A DNA stretch of 64,000 bases from Phytopseudomonas straminea (lineage in GTDB: Bacteria > Pseudomonadota > Gammaproteobacteria > Pseudomonadales > Pseudomonadaceae). Made by a program: the position numbers and the translations under genes. This document shows, in pieces, positions 35,905 through 45,531 of the stretch. The notes below the pieces were generated by a model. It made no database searches. It worked only from the letters and a program-made list of their open reading frames with translations, and was not told the DNA's origin. Location of the stretch: assembly GCF_900112645.1 (NCBI RefSeq), contig NZ_FOMO01000001.1, positions 558,001 through 622,000 on the forward strand, in the 5' to 3' direction. Each line of letters opens with the position of its first letter. Positions within the stretch are counted from its first letter, which is position 1.

Positions 35905-36701
35905 CGGGCCACCTCCGCAGCCGCTTGGCGCTTGTAGGCGTAGACCATCAGGCCCAGGCCGGCGAGGACCATCGGCACGCACAGCACCTGCCCCATGGTC
36001 AGCCAGCCCCAGGCCAGGTAACCGAGCTGGGCGTCCGGCACGCGGACGAACTCGACGATGAAGCGAAAGATGCCGTAGCACACCGCGAACAGCCCGGAAA
36101 CGGCCATGGTCGGGCGCGGCTTGCGCGAGTAAATCCACAGGATGACGAACAGCGCCACGCCTTCCAGGGCGAACTGGTAGAGCTGCGACGGGTGACGCGG
36201 CAGCGGCCCGCCAGTCGGAAACACCATGGCCCAGGGTACGTCGCTGACCTTGCCCCACAGCTCGGCATTGATGAAGTTGCCGATGCGCCCGGCGCCCAGA
36301 CCGATCGGCACCAGCGGCGCGATGAAGTCCATCAGCTCGAAGAAGCTCTTGCCGTTGCGCCGGGCGAACCACAGGGTGGCCAGCATCACGCCGATCAGGC
36401 CGCCGTGGAACGACATGCCACCCTTCCATACTTCGAGGATCAGCAGCGGGTTGGCGATGTACGCCGGCAGGTCGTAGAACAATACGTAACCCAGGCGGCC
36501 ACCGACGATCACCCCCATGGCCACCCAGAACACCAGGTCGGAAAGTTTCTCCTTGCTCCAGGTCGGGTCGAAGGCGTGCAGCCGCCGCGAGGCGAGGAAC
36601 CAGGCACCGCCGATGCCCACCAGGTACATCAGGCCGTACCAGTGGATCTGCAGGAAGCCCAGGTCGAGGGCGACCGGGTCAATATTCGGGTAAGGCAGCA
36701 T
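35901..36701 (-). CDS. lgt: prolipoprotein diacylglyceryl transferase
   Basis: Integral inner-membrane enzyme (266 residues, about seven helices) that transfers diacylglycerol to the lipobox cysteine of prolipoproteins. The signature [13 protein letters not shown] is present, with HGGLIGV carrying the essential histidine/glycine region. It serves the lipoproteins of this window such as the aminopeptidase. Operon with thyA. Confidence 0.97.
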   Translation of the reverse strand: MLPYPNIDPVALDLGFLQIHWYGLMYLVGIGGAWFLASRRLHAFDPTWSKEKLSDLVFWVAMGVIVGGRLGYVLFYDLPAYIANPLLILEVWKGGMSFHGGLIGVMLATLWFARRNGKSFFELMDFIAPLVPIGLGAGRIGNFINAELWGKVSDVPWAMVFPTGGPLPRHPSQLYQFALEGVALFVILWIYSRKPRPTMAVSGLFAVCYGIFRFIVEFVRVPDAQLGYLAWGWLTMGQVLCVPMVLAGLGLMVYAYKRQAAAEVAR

Positions 36702-36710
36702 CAGGATTCC

Positions 36711-37493
36711 TCACAACAGAAAATTCAGGCCGACGATAAACAGCAACAGGGCGAACGACCGCTTGAGCACCCGCGGCGACAGGCGATGGGCCAGCCGCGC
36801 GCCGGTACGGGCGAAGAACACGCTGGTCAGCGCGATGCCGAGCAGCGCCGGCAGGTACACGTAACCCAGGCTCCAGTGAGGCAGACGCGCGTCGCCCCAA
36901 CCCAGCCACAGGTAACTCAGGGCGCCGGCGGCGGCAATCGGCCAGCCACAGGCCGACGAGGTCGCTACCGCCTGCTGCACGGACACCCCGCGCCAGGTCA
37001 GGAACGGTACGGTCAGCGAACCGCCGCCGATACCGATGATCGCCGAGGCCCAGCCGATCAAGCCACCGGCAGCGCCCAGCCCTGCCTTGCCCGGCACCTC
37101 GCGGCTGGCCTTGGGTTTCAGATCCAGTGCCAACTGCAGCGCCACGCACAGGGCGAACACGCCAATGATCCTCTGCAGCACCAGGCCGTCGATGGAATCA
37201 GCCGTCAGCGCGCCGAGTGCCGAGCCCAGCACGATGCCCACCGTCAGCCAGACGAACAGCCCCCAGCGCACCGCACCGCGGCTATGGTGCTCGCGCACGG
37301 CATTGACCGAGGTGAACAGGATGGTCGCCAGCGAGGTGCCCACCGCCATATGGGTCAGCACGGAGACATCGAAGCCCTGGGCGGTAAAGGCGAAGATCAG
37401 CACCGGCACGATGACCATGCCGCCACCGACGCCGAACAGTCCGGCCAGCAGGCCTGCGGCGGCACCGAGCAGGATGTAGAGAAGGAAGATCAT
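36711..37493 (-). CDS. TSUP (TauE/SafE) family permease
   Basis: A 260-residue membrane protein with about eight helices. The two internal repeats begin GAAAGLLAGLFGVGGGMVIVP and IGWASAIIGIGGGSLTVPFL, the TSUP signature. Family members move sulfite, sulfonates or other small anions; export of sulfite from taurine breakdown is conceivable but the gene is 12 kb from tau and belongs to the lgt-thyA operon. ATG 37493 preferred. Confidence 0.88.
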   Translation of the reverse strand: MIFLLYILLGAAAGLLAGLFGVGGGMVIVPVLIFAFTAQGFDVSVLTHMAVGTSLATILFTSVNAVREHHSRGAVRWGLFVWLTVGIVLGSALGALTADSIDGLVLQRIIGVFALCVALQLALDLKPKASREVPGKAGLGAAGGLIGWASAIIGIGGGSLTVPFLTWRGVSVQQAVATSSACGWPIAAAGALSYLWLGWGDARLPHWSLGYVYLPALLGIALTSVFFARTGARLAHRLSPRVLKRSFALLLFIVGLNFLL

Positions 37494-37570
37494 GGTGTGC
37501 TCTGCGAAGCGATGCGGCATGGTAGCGGAAGCAGCCCCCAGCCTCTAGTTTTGGCGATGGATGCCACACG

Positions 37571-37981
37571 ATGCTTTGCGTAGAGTGGGGGCTCTCCCAG
37601 ACAGCGAACCGCACCGTGGCCAATACCTTTTACCTGCGCATCGCCTGTAATCATCTGCACCTCACCCACCTGGAAAGTAGCCGCGTGGCGGTAGTGGAGG
37701 CTGACCCGCCCTTCAGCAACCAACGCCTGCTGGTGGCGGATTTCAGCATCGCCGACCGCTTGATCAAGGAAACCGTGCAGAGCCTGATGCCCAAGCGTCT
37801 GGCCTTTCTCAACGCCGCCCCCAAGCTTTTGATCCAGCCGCTCGAGATGCTGGAAGGCGGGCTTTCCCAGGTGGAAGAGCGCATTCTGATGGAGCTCGGC
37901 ATGGGCGCAGGGGCGCGCAAGGTCGTGGTACATGTCGGCGAGATCCTCGACGCCGCTGGCGTACGCATCAGGCTGAAATAA
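37571..37981 (+). CDS. MreB-like mini-protein
   Basis: A 136-residue protein (or 121 if GTG 37616 is used; no clear ribosome site decides). The central part, LLVADFSIADRLIKETVQ...PKLLIQPLEMLEGGLSQVEER, then GMGAGARKVVVH, aligns by eye with the MreB stretch that reads GVIADF..TE.ML..F, P.VLVCVP.GAT.VERRAI and GAGAREVFLI. It therefore resembles one subdomain of the actin fold without the ATP-binding phosphate loops. Two bases separate it from the NRDE gene, so they form an operon. Function unknown. Confidence 0.75.
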   Translation: MLCVEWGLSQTANRTVANTFYLRIACNHLHLTHLESSRVAVVEADPPFSNQRLLVADFSIADRLIKETVQSLMPKRLAFLNAAPKLLIQPLEMLEGGLSQVEERILMELGMGAGARKVVVHVGEILDAAGVRIRLK

Positions 37982-37983
37982 AC

Positions 37984-38730
37984 ATGTGCCTGATCGCGCT
38001 CGCCTGGCGCCCCGGCCACGCCCTGCCGCTACTGGTCGCCGCCAACCGCGATGAATTCCATACCCGCCCGACCGCCGCCATGGCCGAGTGGCCGGATGCG
38101 CCCGGGCTGATCGCCGGGCGCGACCTGCAGGCCGGCGGCACCTGGCTGGGCATCGGTCCTGGCAGGCGCTTTGCCGCCCTCACCAATATCCGTGACCCGC
38201 ACGCCGAGCAGGGCTCTCGTTCGCGAGGCGAATTGCCGCTGCGCTTTCTGCTGGGAAACCAGGGTCCAGAGGCTTTTCTGAACGAGTTGCGCCGTGAGGC
38301 GGATGAATACAGCGGCTTCAACCTGCTGGTCGGCGACCGCCACGCACTATGGCACTTCAATTCGCACGGCGGACAGGTCCAGGCGCTGCCCGCCGGTATC
38401 CATGGGGTTTCCAACGCCGGGCTGAATACGCCCTGGCCCAAGCTCGAGCGGGCCAAAGCGGCGCTCGCCGCCGTTCAGGACGAACCGGACGAGCCGTCGT
38501 TGTTCGCGCTGCTCGCCGACTCTACGAAGCCAGACGACGCAGCCCTGCCGGATACCGGCGTGGGCATGGAGCTGGAGCGGCTGCTCGGCAGCGTGTTCAT
38601 CACCAGCCCGACCTATGGCACCCGCGCCAGCACGCTGCTGTTCATATACGCCGATGGAACGCGGCGCATTATCGAGCGCAGTTTCGGGCATGATGGAAGG
38701 CCGAGTGGTGAGGTGCGGTTCGAGCGTTAG
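37984..38730 (+). CDS. NRDE/TANGO2-family protein
   Basis: A 248-residue Ntn-hydrolase-like protein. It begins MCLIALAW with Cys2 as the potential N-terminal nucleophile, followed by N21-R22-D23-E24, the family's name-giving motif, and GTWLGIGPGRRFAALTN. The eukaryotic homologue TANGO2 affects lipid or haem handling; the bacterial role is unsettled. Directly downstream of the MreB-like gene. Confidence 0.9.
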   Translation: MCLIALAWRPGHALPLLVAANRDEFHTRPTAAMAEWPDAPGLIAGRDLQAGGTWLGIGPGRRFAALTNIRDPHAEQGSRSRGELPLRFLLGNQGPEAFLNELRREADEYSGFNLLVGDRHALWHFNSHGGQVQALPAGIHGVSNAGLNTPWPKLERAKAALAAVQDEPDEPSLFALLADSTKPDDAALPDTGVGMELERLLGSVFITSPTYGTRASTLLFIYADGTRRIIERSFGHDGRPSGEVRFER

Positions 38731-38767
38731 AGTGGCAGCTGGCTGACTGTAGGCGCGGCGCATTTTA

Positions 38768-38819
38768 TGTGGGAGCGGCCATGCCAGCGAAGCTGTCGCG
38801 CGCATGGCGCGCTCCCACA
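38768..38819. repeat. TGTGGGAGC inverted repeat element
   Basis: TGTGGGAGC (38768-38776) and GCTCCCACA (38811-38819) flank a 34-base centre containing further self-complementary GCCATGC/GCATGGC-like bases. The same arms occur at 46999-47110. The rest of the gap between the NRDE gene and ptsP (38820-38977) shows nothing I recognise. Confidence 0.75.
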
Positions 38820-38977
38820 GGAGAACGCAGCAATAGCCACTCTTGTTCGGCAGTTCTCACGAAGCCCGAATATATGGCGCCGGGCGAAGGATTGGTCAGC
38901 TCAGGTCAAGATTGCAAAGCCAACTGTAGAGCAGGCTGGCCCATGAACCGGGGACCACTTTTGCCTGACAACCGCCC

Positions 38978-41257
38978 TTAAGCCTGGATATCCGAAGCAG
39001 GATTGATCATGCGGCCCAGGCCCAGATTGCGCAGGGCCAGTTGCAGGGTGCTGTGGATGACCTGCGGGTTGTCGATGCGCATGGCCTGGCCAAGCAGGTC
39101 CTTGGCCTTGCTCAGGCTGATCTGGCGCAGCAGCCATTTCACCTTCGGCAGGTTGGTGGCGTTCATCGACAGGCTATCGAAGCCCATGGCCATCAGCAGC
39201 ACGGCGGCGCTCGGGTCGCCGGCCATTTCGCCGCAGATGCTCACCGGTTTGCCTTCGGCGTGGGCATCTTCGACCACCTTGGTCAGTGCCTGCAGCACCG
39301 CCGGGTGGAGGAAGTCGTAGAGGTCGGCAACCCGCGGGTTGTTGCGATCCACGGCCAGCAGGTACTGGGTCAGGTCGTTGGAGCCGACTGACAGGAAATC
39401 CACCTGACGAGCCAGGTCGCGGGTCTGGTAGACCGCGGCGGGAATCTCGATCATCACGCCGATGGGCGGCAACGGCACGTCGGTGCCTTCGTCGCGCACC
39501 TCGCCCCAGGCACGGTGGATCAGGTGCAGGGATTCTTCCAGTTCCTGAATGCCGGAAATCATCGGCAGCAGGATGCGCAGGTTGTTCAGGCCCTCGCTGG
39601 CCTTGAGCATGGCGCGCACCTGCACCAGGAAGATTTCCGGGTGATCGAGGGTCACGCGGATGCCGCGCCAGCCCAGGAAGGGGTTGTCTTCCTTGATCGG
39701 GAAGTAGCTCAGGCCCTTGTCACCGCCAACGTCCAGGGTGCGCATGGTCACCGGCAGCGGGTGGAAGGCCGCTAGTTGCTCGCGGTAGATGGCCAGCTGT
39801 TCCTTCTCGCTGGGGAAGCGGTCCTTGATCATGAACGGCACTTCGGTGCGGTACAGACCAACGCCCTCGGCGCCGCGCTCTTGAGCGCGCAACACGTCGG
39901 CGAGCAGGCCGGTGTTGACCCACAGCGGCATCTTGTGGCCGTCGAGGGTCTCGCAGGGCAACGCACGCAGGGCATCGAGGCCCTTGTTTAGCTGGCGATC
40001 CTCCTCGACCACATCGGAATACTGCTTGCGCAGGATCTCGCTGGGGTTGGTGAACACCTCGCCGTGGTAGCCGTCGACGATAAGCTGGATGCCGTCGATC
40101 TTCGAATACGGCAGCTCGACCGCCCCCATCACCGTGGGAATGCCCATGGCGCGGGCGAAGATCGCCACGTGGGAGTTGCCCGAACCCTGTACCGACACCA
40201 GGCCGACCAGCTTGCCTTCCGGAACCTCGCCAAGCATGGCTGGCGACAGTTCTTCGGCGACCAGGATGCAGTTGTCCGGGTACACCAGAGTCTGCTGACG
40301 GGCTTCCTGCAGGTAGGCGAGCAGACGGCGGCCCAGGTCGCGGACGTCCGAGGCACGCTCGCGCAGGTAGGCGTCATCCATCAGCTCGAATCGGTTGATG
40401 TGCTCGCTGACCACATGGCGCAGGGCGCCCTGGGCCCACTGGCCGGTCTTGATGACGTTGACCACCTCGTTACCGAGGGCGGCGTCTTCGAGCATCATCT
40501 GGTAAACGTCGAACAGCGCACGCTCTTCGGGGCGCAGCTGAGTGGCCATGCGCTCGGAGAGGTTGCGCATGTCGGCGCGCACGCCTTCCAGGGCGTTCTG
40601 GAACAGTTTCAGCTCGGCATCGATATCGTCGATGCTCTTGTCCGGCACCACTTCCAGATCGGCCGGCGGCAGCACCACCACGGCGGTACCGACCGCCGCA
40701 CCGGGCGAGCCGGGTACGCCGATGAACTTGGCTTCCTGAATGCCCTTGCCCTGCTTGCCCAGGCCGCGGATCGAACCGGTGGCCTCGGCGTGGGCGATCA
40801 CCCCGGCGAGCTGCGCGCTCATGGTGACCAGAAAGGCTTCCTCACCTTCGTCGAACTGGCGGCGCTCCTTCTGCTGCACGACGAGCACACCCATCACCCG
40901 GCGGTGGTGGATGATCGGTGAGCCAAGGAAGGAGGCGTAGCGCTCTTCGCCGGTTTCGGCGAAATAGCGGTAACGGGGGTGTTCGGAGGCGTTCTCGAGA
41001 TTCAGCGGCTCTTCGCGGGTGCCGACCAGGCCGACCAGGCCTTCATTCGGCGCCATGCTGACCTTGCCGATCGAGCGCTTGTTGAGGCCATCGGTGGCCA
41101 TCAGCACGAAACGGTTGGTCTCCGGGTCGAGCAGGTAGACCGAGCACACCTGGGTGCCCATGGTCTCCTTGACGCGCTGCACGATGATGCCCAGCGCCGC
41201 TTTGAGATCCTTGGCGGCGTTCACTTCCTGGACGATCTTGCGCAGCGTGTTGAGCAT
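38978..41257 (-). CDS. ptsP: PtsP, nitrogen PTS enzyme I
   Basis: Phosphoenolpyruvate-protein phosphotransferase of the regulatory nitrogen PTS, passing phosphate from PEP to NPr (PtsO). 759 residues: an N-terminal GAF domain (about 1-155), the EI helical and phosphohistidine domain with H363 in GSGNSHVAIFARAMG, and a C-terminal PEP-binding barrel (FLSVGSNDLTQYLLAVDR, SICGEMAGDP). The GAF domain separates it from sugar-PTS EI. Twelve bases behind rppH, as is usual in gammaproteobacteria. Confidence 0.97.
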   Translation of the reverse strand: MLNTLRKIVQEVNAAKDLKAALGIIVQRVKETMGTQVCSVYLLDPETNRFVLMATDGLNKRSIGKVSMAPNEGLVGLVGTREEPLNLENASEHPRYRYFAETGEERYASFLGSPIIHHRRVMGVLVVQQKERRQFDEGEEAFLVTMSAQLAGVIAHAEATGSIRGLGKQGKGIQEAKFIGVPGSPGAAVGTAVVVLPPADLEVVPDKSIDDIDAELKLFQNALEGVRADMRNLSERMATQLRPEERALFDVYQMMLEDAALGNEVVNVIKTGQWAQGALRHVVSEHINRFELMDDAYLRERASDVRDLGRRLLAYLQEARQQTLVYPDNCILVAEELSPAMLGEVPEGKLVGLVSVQGSGNSHVAIFARAMGIPTVMGAVELPYSKIDGIQLIVDGYHGEVFTNPSEILRKQYSDVVEEDRQLNKGLDALRALPCETLDGHKMPLWVNTGLLADVLRAQERGAEGVGLYRTEVPFMIKDRFPSEKEQLAIYREQLAAFHPLPVTMRTLDVGGDKGLSYFPIKEDNPFLGWRGIRVTLDHPEIFLVQVRAMLKASEGLNNLRILLPMISGIQELEESLHLIHRAWGEVRDEGTDVPLPPIGVMIEIPAAVYQTRDLARQVDFLSVGSNDLTQYLLAVDRNNPRVADLYDFLHPAVLQALTKVVEDAHAEGKPVSICGEMAGDPSAAVLLMAMGFDSLSMNATNLPKVKWLLRQISLSKAKDLLGQAMRIDNPQVIHSTLQLALRNLGLGRMINPASDIQA

Positions 41258-41269
41258 GCTTGACCCTGT

Positions 41270-41749
41270 CTAATCCCGTGCCAGCAGGCGCGGTGCGAGT
41301 TCCTTGAGTGCGCGACGATAGACCTCGCGCTTGAATGTAACCACCTGCCCCAACGGATACCAATAACTGACCCAGCGCCAGCCGTCGAACTCCGGCTTGC
41401 CGGTCAGGTCCATACGCACCCGTTGCTCGTCGGAGGTCAGGCGCAGCAGGAACCACTTCTGCTTCTGGCCGATGCACAGCGGTTGGCTGTGCGTGCGCAC
41501 CAGGCGCTGCGGCAGACGATACCTCAACCAGCCCCGGGTGCAGGCGAGAATTTTCACGTCCTGCTCTTCAAGGCCCACTTCTTCGTTCAGTTCGCGGTAC
41601 AACGCTTCTTCCGGCGACTCGCGGTCATTGATACCGCCTTGCGGGAACTGCCAGGCATCCTGGTTAATTCGACGCGCCCAAAGCACCTGGCCGACATCAT
41701 TGGTGAGAATGATGCCGACGTTGGGGCGAAAACCATCAGGATCGATCAC
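41270..41749 (-). CDS. rppH: RNA pyrophosphohydrolase RppH
   Basis: Removes pyrophosphate from 5' triphosphorylated mRNA, triggering decay. 159 residues from GTG 41749, giving [15 protein letters not shown] as in other Pseudomonas; a TTG three codons earlier is unlikely. Nudix box: [20 protein letters not shown] followed by VGL, all catalytic glutamates present. Operon with ptsP. Confidence 0.96.
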   Translation of the reverse strand: MIDPDGFRPNVGIILTNDVGQVLWARRINQDAWQFPQGGINDRESPEEALYRELNEEVGLEEQDVKILACTRGWLRYRLPQRLVRTHSQPLCIGQKQKWFLLRLTSDEQRVRMDLTGKPEFDGWRWVSYWYPLGQVVTFKREVYRRALKELAPRLLARD

Positions 41750-41914
41750 GGCACACAACCTCGTAAACGCATGTCACCGCATTGTTCCACAAAGCTCGCG
41801 ACAGCGGCAACGCGCTCGGGCGGCGCAGCGCAATGGCCCGTCGCGCGGTTTTCCCCGGGCCGGCAAAGCCGCTATTCTGGCCGCCTCCATGGCCCTGTAT
41901 GAAGAGGTGATTCT

Positions 41915-42568
41915 GTGCGTTTGGCTTTATTCGATCTCGACAACACCCTGCTCGGCGGCGACAGCGACCACGCCTGGGGCGACTGGCTGTGCGAACGCGG
42001 GATTCTCGACGGTGCTACCTACAAGGCGCGCAACGATGCCTTCTACCAAGACTACCTGGCCGGGCGCCTGAACATCACCGACTACCTGAACTTCACCCTG
42101 GCTATCTTCGGCCGTACCGAGATGGCCCAGCTCGACGCCTGGCACCGCGAGTTCATGGCCGAATGCATCGAGCCGATCATCCTGCCCAAGGCCCTGGCGC
42201 TGCTCGACAAGCACCGCGCAGCCGGCGACAAGCTGGTGATCATCACCGCCACCAACCGCTTCGTCACCGCGCCCATCGCCGAGCGCCTCGGCGTCGACAC
42301 CCTGCTGGCCACCGAATGCGAGATGGTCGACGGCCGCTACACCGGGCGCACCACCGACGTGCCGTGCTTCAAGGAAGGCAAGGTCACCCGCCTCAATCGC
42401 TGGATGCAGGAAAACGGCTTCACCCTGGACGGCGCGACGTTCTACAGCGACTCGATGAACGACCTGCCGCTGCTCGAGCAGGTCAGCTATCCGGTTGCCG
42501 TTGACCCGGACCCGAACCTGTTGGCCGAGGCGCAGAAGCGCGGCTGGCCGGTGATGTCGCTGCGCTGA
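41915..42568 (+). CDS. HAD-IB family phosphatase, SerB-like
   Basis: A 217-residue HAD subfamily IB phosphatase. Motif I FDLDNTLL has nucleophile D7 and acid D9; motif II is IITATN; motif IV is [11 protein letters not shown]. The cap resembles phosphoserine phosphatase, but this group (next to rppH in pseudomonads) may act on histidinol phosphate or other substrates. GTG start after GAAGAGG. Divergent from rppH. Confidence 0.88.
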   Translation: MRLALFDLDNTLLGGDSDHAWGDWLCERGILDGATYKARNDAFYQDYLAGRLNITDYLNFTLAIFGRTEMAQLDAWHREFMAECIEPIILPKALALLDKHRAAGDKLVIITATNRFVTAPIAERLGVDTLLATECEMVDGRYTGRTTDVPCFKEGKVTRLNRWMQENGFTLDGATFYSDSMNDLPLLEQVSYPVAVDPDPNLLAEAQKRGWPVMSLR

Positions 42569-42616
42569 AGCGGTTACAGGGCGCCACCGTAGCGGCAGCG
42601 CCCTATCTAGATCTGG

Positions 42617-43057
42617 CTAGACCGGTTTGGCGCCCATCACGGCCATGATCACCACCAGCAGCACGACGATCAGCGCGGCGTAGATCATCACCAGGCGCAG
42701 CGACTTGGCCGGCACCACGCCATCTACCTGCGCCTGCCAGGCACCTAGGCGGCCGAGCAGCAACAGGCCGACGATCATCAGCACGCCGAACAGGATGCTA
42801 CCCAGCAGCAACCACAGCTGGCTCAGCGGCCAGCCGGCCAGATTGACCATCCACCAGCCGCTTACCGGCAGGCTCAGCGCCAGTACGGCGAACACCGGCA
42901 GGCTGATGGTGCGGGTGCGCTGCAGTTTGCGTTGCAGCACCTCCCGATCACCACCGCGCCAGGCTTTCCAGAGCATGAAGGCATGGGCCAGCACGCCCAG
43001 CAGCAGGAGAATGCCGGGCAGCGCATGGAGGATTCTGATCAGCAGATAATGCTCCAT
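42617..43057 (-). CDS. DUF2269-type membrane protein
   Basis: A 146-residue integral membrane protein with four helices, beginning MEHYLLIRILHALPGILLLLG. The HALPG histidine and a polar GWWM segment fit the DUF2269 family of small inner-membrane proteins of unknown role. I used ATG 43057; the longer frame needs a TTG start. Between its stop and the HAD gene is an imperfect hairpin (AGGGCGC/GCGCCCT, 42578-42604) that could terminate transcription. Confidence 0.75.
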   Translation of the reverse strand: MEHYLLIRILHALPGILLLLGVLAHAFMLWKAWRGGDREVLQRKLQRTRTISLPVFAVLALSLPVSGWWMVNLAGWPLSQLWLLLGSILFGVLMIVGLLLLGRLGAWQAQVDGVVPAKSLRLVMIYAALIVVLLVVIMAVMGAKPV

Positions 43058-43091
43058 CACGGTTTCCTTCAACGTTTATAGAGAGATTGGC

Positions 43092-43168
43092 CCTGGGTAT
43101 CGCTGCGCTCAACGCCAGGCTACCGGCACAACCTGCGTAGCCTGGGTGAAGCAGCGCACTCAGCCCAG
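43092..43168. repeat. inverted REP pair (BIME-like), second copy
   Basis: 43092-43123 reads CCTGGGTATCGCTGCGCTCA... ending GGCTAC, the reverse of the 32109-type unit, sharing TTGAGCGCAGCGATACCC. 43137-43168 begins GTAGCCTGGGTGAAG and folds back as CAGCCCAG. The right unit runs 9 bases into the ilvA 3' end and includes its stop codon. Confidence 0.85.
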
Positions 43169-44674
43169 AAACAGCGTGTAGGCCGGGTTGTCGGTTTCAT
43201 CCCAGTACGGGTAGCCGATGGCATCCAGTGCAGGCGTGAGCAGATGGCGCTCGTCTTCCGGCACTTGTAGCGCCGCCATTACGCGGCCATCGGCAGCGCC
43301 GTGGTTGCGGTAGTGGAACAGGGTGATGTTCCAGCGCCCGCCCAGCTTGTCGAGGAAGTTGAACAGCGCGCCGGGCCGCTCAGGGAATTCGAAGCGGAAC
43401 ACGCACTCGTTCGGCACTGCCGCGGCATGGCCGCCGACGGTGTGGCGGATATGCAGCTTGGCCAGCTCGTTGTCGGTCAAATCCAGCACCGGGAAGCCCT
43501 GGCTGCGAAGGTTTTCCACAAGCGCCGCACGGGGGTCGTTCTCCGGGTGGGTCTGCACGCCGACAAAGATGTGCGCCTCGCCGTCCTGGTGATAGCGGTA
43601 GTTGAACTCGGTGATCTGCCGCTTGCCGATGGCCTCGCAGAATGCCTTGAAGCTGCCAGGCTGTTCGGGGATGGTCACGGCGATGATCGCCTCGCGCTTC
43701 TCGCCCAGCTCGGCGCGTTCGGCCACGTGACGCAGGCGGTCGAAGTTGACGTTGGCACCCGAGTCGATGCCCACCAGCGTCTTGCCGATAATGCCTTCAC
43801 GCTCGACGTACTTCTTGATGCCGGCCACTGCCAGAGCGCCGGCGGGCTCGGTGATCGAACGGGTGTCGTCGTAGATGTCCTTGATCGCCGCACAGATCTC
43901 ATCGGTGCTGACGGTGATCACCTCGTCGACATGATCCTTGCAGATATCGAAGGTGTGCTGACCGATCTGCGCCACCGCCACGCCGTCGGCGAACAGCCCG
44001 ACCTGCGGCAGCACCACGCGCTCACCAGCTGCCAGCGCCTGCTGCAGGCAGTTGGAGTCGTCCGGCTCGACGCCGATGACCTTGGTTTGCGGGTACAGGT
44101 ATTTGACGTAGGCGGCGATACCGGCGATCAGGCCGCCACCACCGACCGGCACGAAGATCGCGTGCAGCGGGCCCTGGTGCTGACGAAGAATCTCCATCGC
44201 CACGGTGCCCTGCCCCGCGATCACGTGGGGATCGTCATAGGGGTGCACGTAGACCAGGCCCTTCTCCTCCACCAGCTTCAGCGAGTAGGCCAGGGCTTCG
44301 GGGAAGGCATCGCCGTGCAGTACCGCTTTGCCGCCACGCGAGCGCACGCCCTGCACCTTGAGCTCAGGTGTGGTGCGCGGCATGACGATGGTGGCCTTCA
44401 CGCCCATATGCTTGGCGGCCAGGGCCAGACCCTGGGCATGGTTGCCGGCCGAGGCGGTGACCACACCACGAGCCAGTTCTTCGGGGGAGAGCTGGGCGAG
44501 CTTGTTGTAGGCGCCACGAATCTTGAACGAGTACACCGGCTGCAGATCCTCGCGCTTGAGCAGAATCTGATTGCCCAGGCGTTCGGAAAGTTGGCGAGCG
44601 GGTTGCAGCGGGGTTTCCACGGCAACGTCATAGACACGGGAAGTCAGGGTCTTCTTGACGTACTGTTCGAGCAT
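43160..44674 (-). CDS. ilvA: threonine dehydratase, biosynthetic
   Basis: PLP enzyme converting threonine to 2-oxobutanoate, first step of isoleucine synthesis. 504 residues. The Schiff-base lysine is K51 in YSFKIRGAYNK; the phosphate loop is VGGGGLIAG. Two ACT-like regulatory domains occupy about 328-504, which indicates the isoleucine-inhibited biosynthetic form. I chose ATG 44674 (MLEQYVKK); an ATG three codons earlier is possible. The last codons and stop lie in a REP unit. Confidence 0.96.
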   Translation of the reverse strand: MLEQYVKKTLTSRVYDVAVETPLQPARQLSERLGNQILLKREDLQPVYSFKIRGAYNKLAQLSPEELARGVVTASAGNHAQGLALAAKHMGVKATIVMPRTTPELKVQGVRSRGGKAVLHGDAFPEALAYSLKLVEEKGLVYVHPYDDPHVIAGQGTVAMEILRQHQGPLHAIFVPVGGGGLIAGIAAYVKYLYPQTKVIGVEPDDSNCLQQALAAGERVVLPQVGLFADGVAVAQIGQHTFDICKDHVDEVITVSTDEICAAIKDIYDDTRSITEPAGALAVAGIKKYVEREGIIGKTLVGIDSGANVNFDRLRHVAERAELGEKREAIIAVTIPEQPGSFKAFCEAIGKRQITEFNYRYHQDGEAHIFVGVQTHPENDPRAALVENLRSQGFPVLDLTDNELAKLHIRHTVGGHAAAVPNECVFRFEFPERPGALFNFLDKLGGRWNITLFHYRNHGAADGRVMAALQVPEDERHLLTPALDAIGYPYWDETDNPAYTLFLG

Positions 44675-44764
44675 GGCGGGCATCGCAGGCGGCTTCGAGG
44701 GGAACGGGTGAGTCTAACCTAGCCATCCGCCGAGCGACCATACGAATTCCGGGGTTTTGCCGGC

Positions 44765-44770
44765 TATAAT
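44765..44770 (+). promoter_or_regulatory. probable -10 of rpiA
   Basis: A consensus TATAAT 35 bases before the rpiA ATG; no good -35 at 17 bp is visible, so only the -10 is proposed. Confidence 0.45.
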
Positions 44771-44805
44771 CGCGGCTTCGTTTCCTTCCTTCTCGTGGAA
44801 CCCGC

Positions 44806-45477
44806 ATGACCCAGGATCAGCTCAAACAAGCCGTGGCCCAGGCCGCCGTCGACTTCATCCTTCCCAAGCTCGACGCCAAGAGCATCATCGGGGTCGGCAC
44901 TGGCTCCACGGCCAACTGCTTCATCGACGCCCTGGCCAAGCACAAGCTGGAGTTCGACGGTGCCGTGGCCAGCTCCGAAGCCACCGCCGCGCGCCTCAAG
45001 GGCCATGGCATTCCGGTGTACGAGCTCAATACCGTCAGTGACCTGGAGTTCTACGTCGACGGCGCCGACGAAAGCGACGAGCGCCTGAACCTGATCAAGG
45101 GCGGCGGCGCAGCCCTGACCCGCGAGAAGATCGTCGCCGCGGTGGCGCGTACCTTCATCTGCATCGCCGACGGCAGCAAGCTGGTGCCGGTACTCGGCGC
45201 CTTTCCGCTGCCGGTGGAAGTGATCCCCATGGCGCGCAGCCATGTGGCCCGCGAGCTGGTCAAGCTGGGCGGTGACCCGGTGTACCGCGAAGGCGTGGTA
45301 ACCGATAACGGCAACGTGATCCTCGATGTGCACAACATGAGCATCACCGACCCGGCGAAGCTGGAAGCGGACATCAACGCCATCGTCGGCGTGGTCACCA
45401 ACGGCCTGTTCGCCGCGCGCCCGGCCGACCTGCTGCTGCTCGGTACTCCCGAAGGCGTCAAATCGCTGCAGCGCTAA
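44806..45477 (+). CDS. rpiA: ribose-5-phosphate isomerase A
   Basis: Interconverts ribose-5-phosphate and ribulose-5-phosphate in the pentose phosphate pathway. 223 residues, family length. Motifs: [15 protein letters not shown] for the phosphate site, YVDGADESD and [16 protein letters not shown] for catalysis. Divergent from ilvA, a conserved pairing in pseudomonads. Confidence 0.98.
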   Translation: MTQDQLKQAVAQAAVDFILPKLDAKSIIGVGTGSTANCFIDALAKHKLEFDGAVASSEATAARLKGHGIPVYELNTVSDLEFYVDGADESDERLNLIKGGGAALTREKIVAAVARTFICIADGSKLVPVLGAFPLPVEVIPMARSHVARELVKLGGDPVYREGVVTDNGNVILDVHNMSITDPAKLEADINAIVGVVTNGLFAARPADLLLLGTPEGVKSLQR

Positions 45478-45497
45478 GCGCTCAGGCGGGAAAGGAC

Positions 45498-45531
45498 AAG
45501 GCCGGGTGAGCGATCACTCGGCCTTCTTTTT
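45498..45531 (+). terminator. rpiA intrinsic terminator
   Basis: AAGGCCG...CGGCCTT with GTGA/TCAC pairing inside, then CTTTTT. The hairpin and T-run overlap the last codons and stop of the convergent gene at 45514. Confidence 0.85.

Noticed and set aside
36711..37493. TSUP permease as part of taurine metabolism
   Set aside because: The TauE name of the family is suggestive, but the gene is 12 kb from tauABCD and sits with lgt-thyA; no sequence evidence for sulfonate.
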